Assembly: GCF_000422425.1 (NCBI RefSeq)
Contig: NZ_AULT01000010.1
Span: forward strand, 102,594-166,593
Source: Oceanospirillum beijerinckii DSM 7166
GTDB lineage: Bacteria; Pseudomonadota; Gammaproteobacteria; Pseudomonadales; Halomonadaceae
DNA: 64,000 bases
Direction of reading: 5' to 3'
The position numbers and the translations under genes were made by a program. This document shows positions 63,715 to 64,000 of the stretch, one piece after another. The notes beneath the pieces are model-generated. The model was given only the letters and a program-made list of their open reading frames with translations, searched no databases and was not told where the DNA came from. How positions within the stretch are numbered: position 1 is the first letter of the stretch; the number at the start of each line of letters is the position of its first letter.

Positions 63715-64000
63715 TTAGGCTGATTGAGGGTGATATTCGCTTTGATGCTTTACAACACCAAAACAAATTTGAACAAGCTTGCGCATACCTGCGCACAGGG
63801 CCTGCATTTTACTTTTACCCTTCTCTACTAAACGCTTAAATTGATGTCGAATATCTGGGTTATGTTGTAAACAACTGACTGCTGCCATATAGAGCTTTGC
63901 TCTTATTTTGGCTGGCCCCTGCTTACTTAAACGGCTTCTTCCTTTCCATTGCCCTGATTGCTGGATACGAGGCACTAAACCCAAATAGGCCGCTACTTGT
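63715..64000 (-). mobile_element. IS110-family transposase, C-terminal part (runs off the window)
   Basis: The frame is open to the window end on minus and codes for VAAYLGLVPRIQQSGQW at the start of the visible part, then RLSKQGPAKIRAKLYMAAVS, typical of the IS116/IS110/IS902 C-terminal transposase domain. About 94 residues are visible; the N-terminal DEDD domain would lie beyond 64000. A stop at 63715-63717 is at the normal C-terminus. There is no true start in the window. The IS end is probably near 63681, next to the remnant repeat. Confidence 0.85.

Overview
The window looks like chromosomal DNA of a marine gammaproteobacterium, most plausibly of the Oceanospirillales (Amphritea/Neptunomonas type). 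The pointers are moderate GC, the block HAD phosphatase / rppH / ptsP / TauE / lgt / thyA / folA, a ThyA and ArgA of gammaproteobacterial type, TRAP and NCS1 uptake systems, and an aa3-type CoxB with a fused cytochrome c domain. This placement is inference; no rRNA or tRNA was found.

Layout. 1-1471 (minus): coxB (cut by the window edge) and a DUF2970 gene. 1626-3677: a PAS/GAF/PAS diguanylate cyclase. About 4.1-24.1 kb: a catabolic region with a CaiB-type glutarate CoA-transferase (gcdG-like), a KfrA-like coiled-coil protein, hyuB/hyuA (oxoprolinase or lactamase family) with an AraC regulator and an NCS1 permease, a TRAP transporter with a Usp protein, csiR / csiD / lhgO (glutarate to L-2-hydroxyglutarate to 2-oxoglutarate), and gcdR / gcdH (glutaryl-CoA dehydrogenase). 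24.7-26.1 kb: a stand-alone TrpB2. 26.3-30.4 kb (minus): a NosP-like FIST sensor and its NahK-like hybrid kinase. 30.6-42.9 kb: the conserved rppH-ptsP-lgt-thyA-folA block, interrupted by an L,D-transpeptidase, an NRDE protein and a response-regulator-fused sensor with a degenerate kinase. 43-48.7 kb: a coiled-coil protein, a CBS protein, a small membrane protein and a complete basic-amino-acid-type ABC transporter. 49-52.3 kb (minus): a chemoreceptor and an ECF sigma/anti-sigma pair. 53-56.5 kb (minus): an acyl-CoA:acetate CoA-transferase and a sigma-54 activator. 56.7-62.1 kb: DUF3087, a voltage-gated-type K+ channel with zinc ribbon, CYTH-CHAD, and a PhoU-like/Pit phosphate pair. 62.3-63.6 kb: argA. 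The window ends in an IS110-family transposase fragment.

How the parts fit. The most interesting signal is that the 16-base word CATATATT(G/T)TACTTAT occurs upstream of the glutarate CoA-transferase gene, the TRAP operon and gcdH, the last lying between gcdH and the divergent LysR gene. In two of the three places it sits in a longer conserved block. This predicts a GcdR regulon of uptake, activation and oxidation of glutarate, spread over 20 kb and interleaved with the CoA-independent csiD-lhgO route. The nearby hyuBA-AraC-NCS1 set resembles the lactam hydrolase OplBA with its regulator OplR, and could feed delta-valerolactam carbon into glutarate; the two enzymes that would connect 5-aminovalerate to glutarate are not in the window.

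Other structure: a compact three-way-junction RNA fold followed by a terminator after hyuA; an 11-bp-phased Pho-box-like array ahead of the CYTH-CHAD gene; two copies of a REP-type palindromic element and a probable third remnant next to the IS110 end; and three short tandem-repeat arrays.
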